Assembly: GCF_024699275.1 (NCBI RefSeq) | Contig: NZ_JAILPX010000113.1 | Span: forward strand, 1-6,415 | Origin: Selenomonas sp. | GTDB taxonomy: Bacteria; Bacillota_C; Negativicutes; Selenomonadales; Selenomonadaceae | Direction: 5' to 3' | Length of the DNA stretch: 6,415 nucleotides | Shown here: piece after piece, positions 6,240-6,415 of the stretch | Layout: the number at the start of each line of letters is the position of its first letter | How positions within the stretch are numbered: the stretch's first letter is position 1 | Notes under the pieces: model-generated | What the model was told of the DNA's origin: nothing | The model's input: the letters and a program-made list of their open reading frames with translations, nothing else | Database searches by the model: none | Translations under genes and position numbers: made by a program

Positions 6240-6251
6240 TTGACTTGTCAA
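6240..6251. repeat. Palindrome TTGAC-TT-GTCAA in the divergent intergenic region
   Basis: Inverted halves TTGAC and GTCAA flank TT between the two divergent genes. Each half resembles a -35 box on its own strand (TTGACT plus, TTGACA minus). It could be an operator or chance overlap of -35-like sequences. Confidence 0.4.
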
Positions 6252-6270
6252 TTGCTGCTTGACCGCGGGC

Positions 6271-6280
6271 TTATCGATAA
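6271..6280. repeat. Palindrome TTATCGATAA upstream of the MATE promoter
   Basis: A perfect 10-bp palindrome ending 4 nt before the TTGACA at 6285. Its position suits a regulator binding site for the downstream transporter gene, but no known operator is recognised. Confidence 0.35.
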
Positions 6281-6284
6281 ACGG

Positions 6285-6315
6285 TTGACAGAAGGCGGGC
6301 AGTTGGGTATATAAT
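6285..6315 (+). promoter_or_regulatory. Strong sigma-70 type promoter for the probable MATE gene
   Basis: A perfect TTGACA (6285-6290) is followed by TATATAAT. This gives TATATA (6308-6313) at 17-nt spacing or TATAAT (6310-6315) at 19 nt. The start would fall near 6320, with a leader of about 45-50 nt. Confidence 0.7.
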
Positions 6316-6368
6316 GTCAGATACGATGGAAGAATTTGGGATTCTATAACTAAGAAGGTATCTGCAAA

Positions 6369-6415
6369 ATGAAAGTGAATCATACGATTGATATGCTGCA
6401 TGGGCCGATTGCCGG
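6369..6415 (+). CDS. Start of a probable MATE-family efflux transporter, cut by the window edge
   Basis: Only 15 complete codons are present, translating to MKVNHTIDMLHGPIA. The pattern of a short polar lead followed by (I)DM-x-x-GPI is the usual opening of MATE-type multidrug/Na+ antiporters, just before their first membrane helix. The ATG at 6369 has GAAGG (6354-6358) 10 nt upstream and a strong promoter, so a real gene start is likely. The family call rests on very few residues and could be wrong. Confidence 0.5.
   Translation, partial: MKVNHTIDMLHGPIA

Noticed and set aside
6219..6401. Minus-strand 60-codon frame at the right edge
   Set aside because: It covers the divergent promoter region and the start of the transporter gene and has no protein-like features.
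1..6415. CRISPR array, tRNA, rRNA or insertion sequence
   Set aside because: No regularly spaced repeats, cloverleaf-like segments, ribosomal motifs or transposase frames were seen.

Overview
The window looks like chromosomal DNA of an anaerobic member of the Negativicutes, perhaps Selenomonas, Mitsuokella or Anaerovibrio. This rests on the style of the phenylacetate-CoA ligase, strong purine-rich ribosome binding sites, a TTG start, and a mix of GC-rich and more AT-rich genes. It is an impression from sequence, not a database identification.

Layout, left to right. (1) 1-1050, plus: the C-terminal four-fifths of a phenylacetate-CoA ligase (PaaK type), cut by the window edge and visibly GC-rich. 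(2) 1178-2077, plus: a RhuM-family gene with its own promoter. It seems to lack an internal block of about 35-40 codons found in the family, and it carries a perfect 13-bp inverted repeat inside the coding sequence. (3) 2119-2179: a very long perfect hairpin (22-bp arms) between convergent genes. (4) 2183-2506, minus: a small XRE/Cro-type helix-turn-helix regulator. (5) 2587-5508, plus: a self-contained two-gene unit with a promoter, an MBOAT O-acyltransferase (AlgI type, TTG start), an AlgJ/AlgX-like DHHW/SGNH partner 12 nt downstream, and a hairpin terminator shared with the next convergent gene. (6) 5563-6165, minus: an unrecognised 200-residue protein with an Ala/Pro-rich N-terminal half and a helical C-terminal half. 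(7) 6166-6368: a divergent promoter region with palindromes, leading into the first 15 codons of a probable MATE-family efflux transporter at the right edge.

How the genes work together: the MBOAT protein and its DHHW partner are the clear functional pair. By analogy with AlgI/AlgJ/AlgX they should pass acyl (usually acetyl) groups across the membrane to an extracytoplasmic glycan. No polysaccharide synthesis genes are visible here, so the acceptor is unknown. The XRE gene is divergent from this unit and could regulate it, but no convincing operator was found. The RhuM and XRE genes look like accessory cargo between a metabolic gene and the acyltransferase unit. No tRNA, rRNA, CRISPR array, transposase or phage structural gene was seen.
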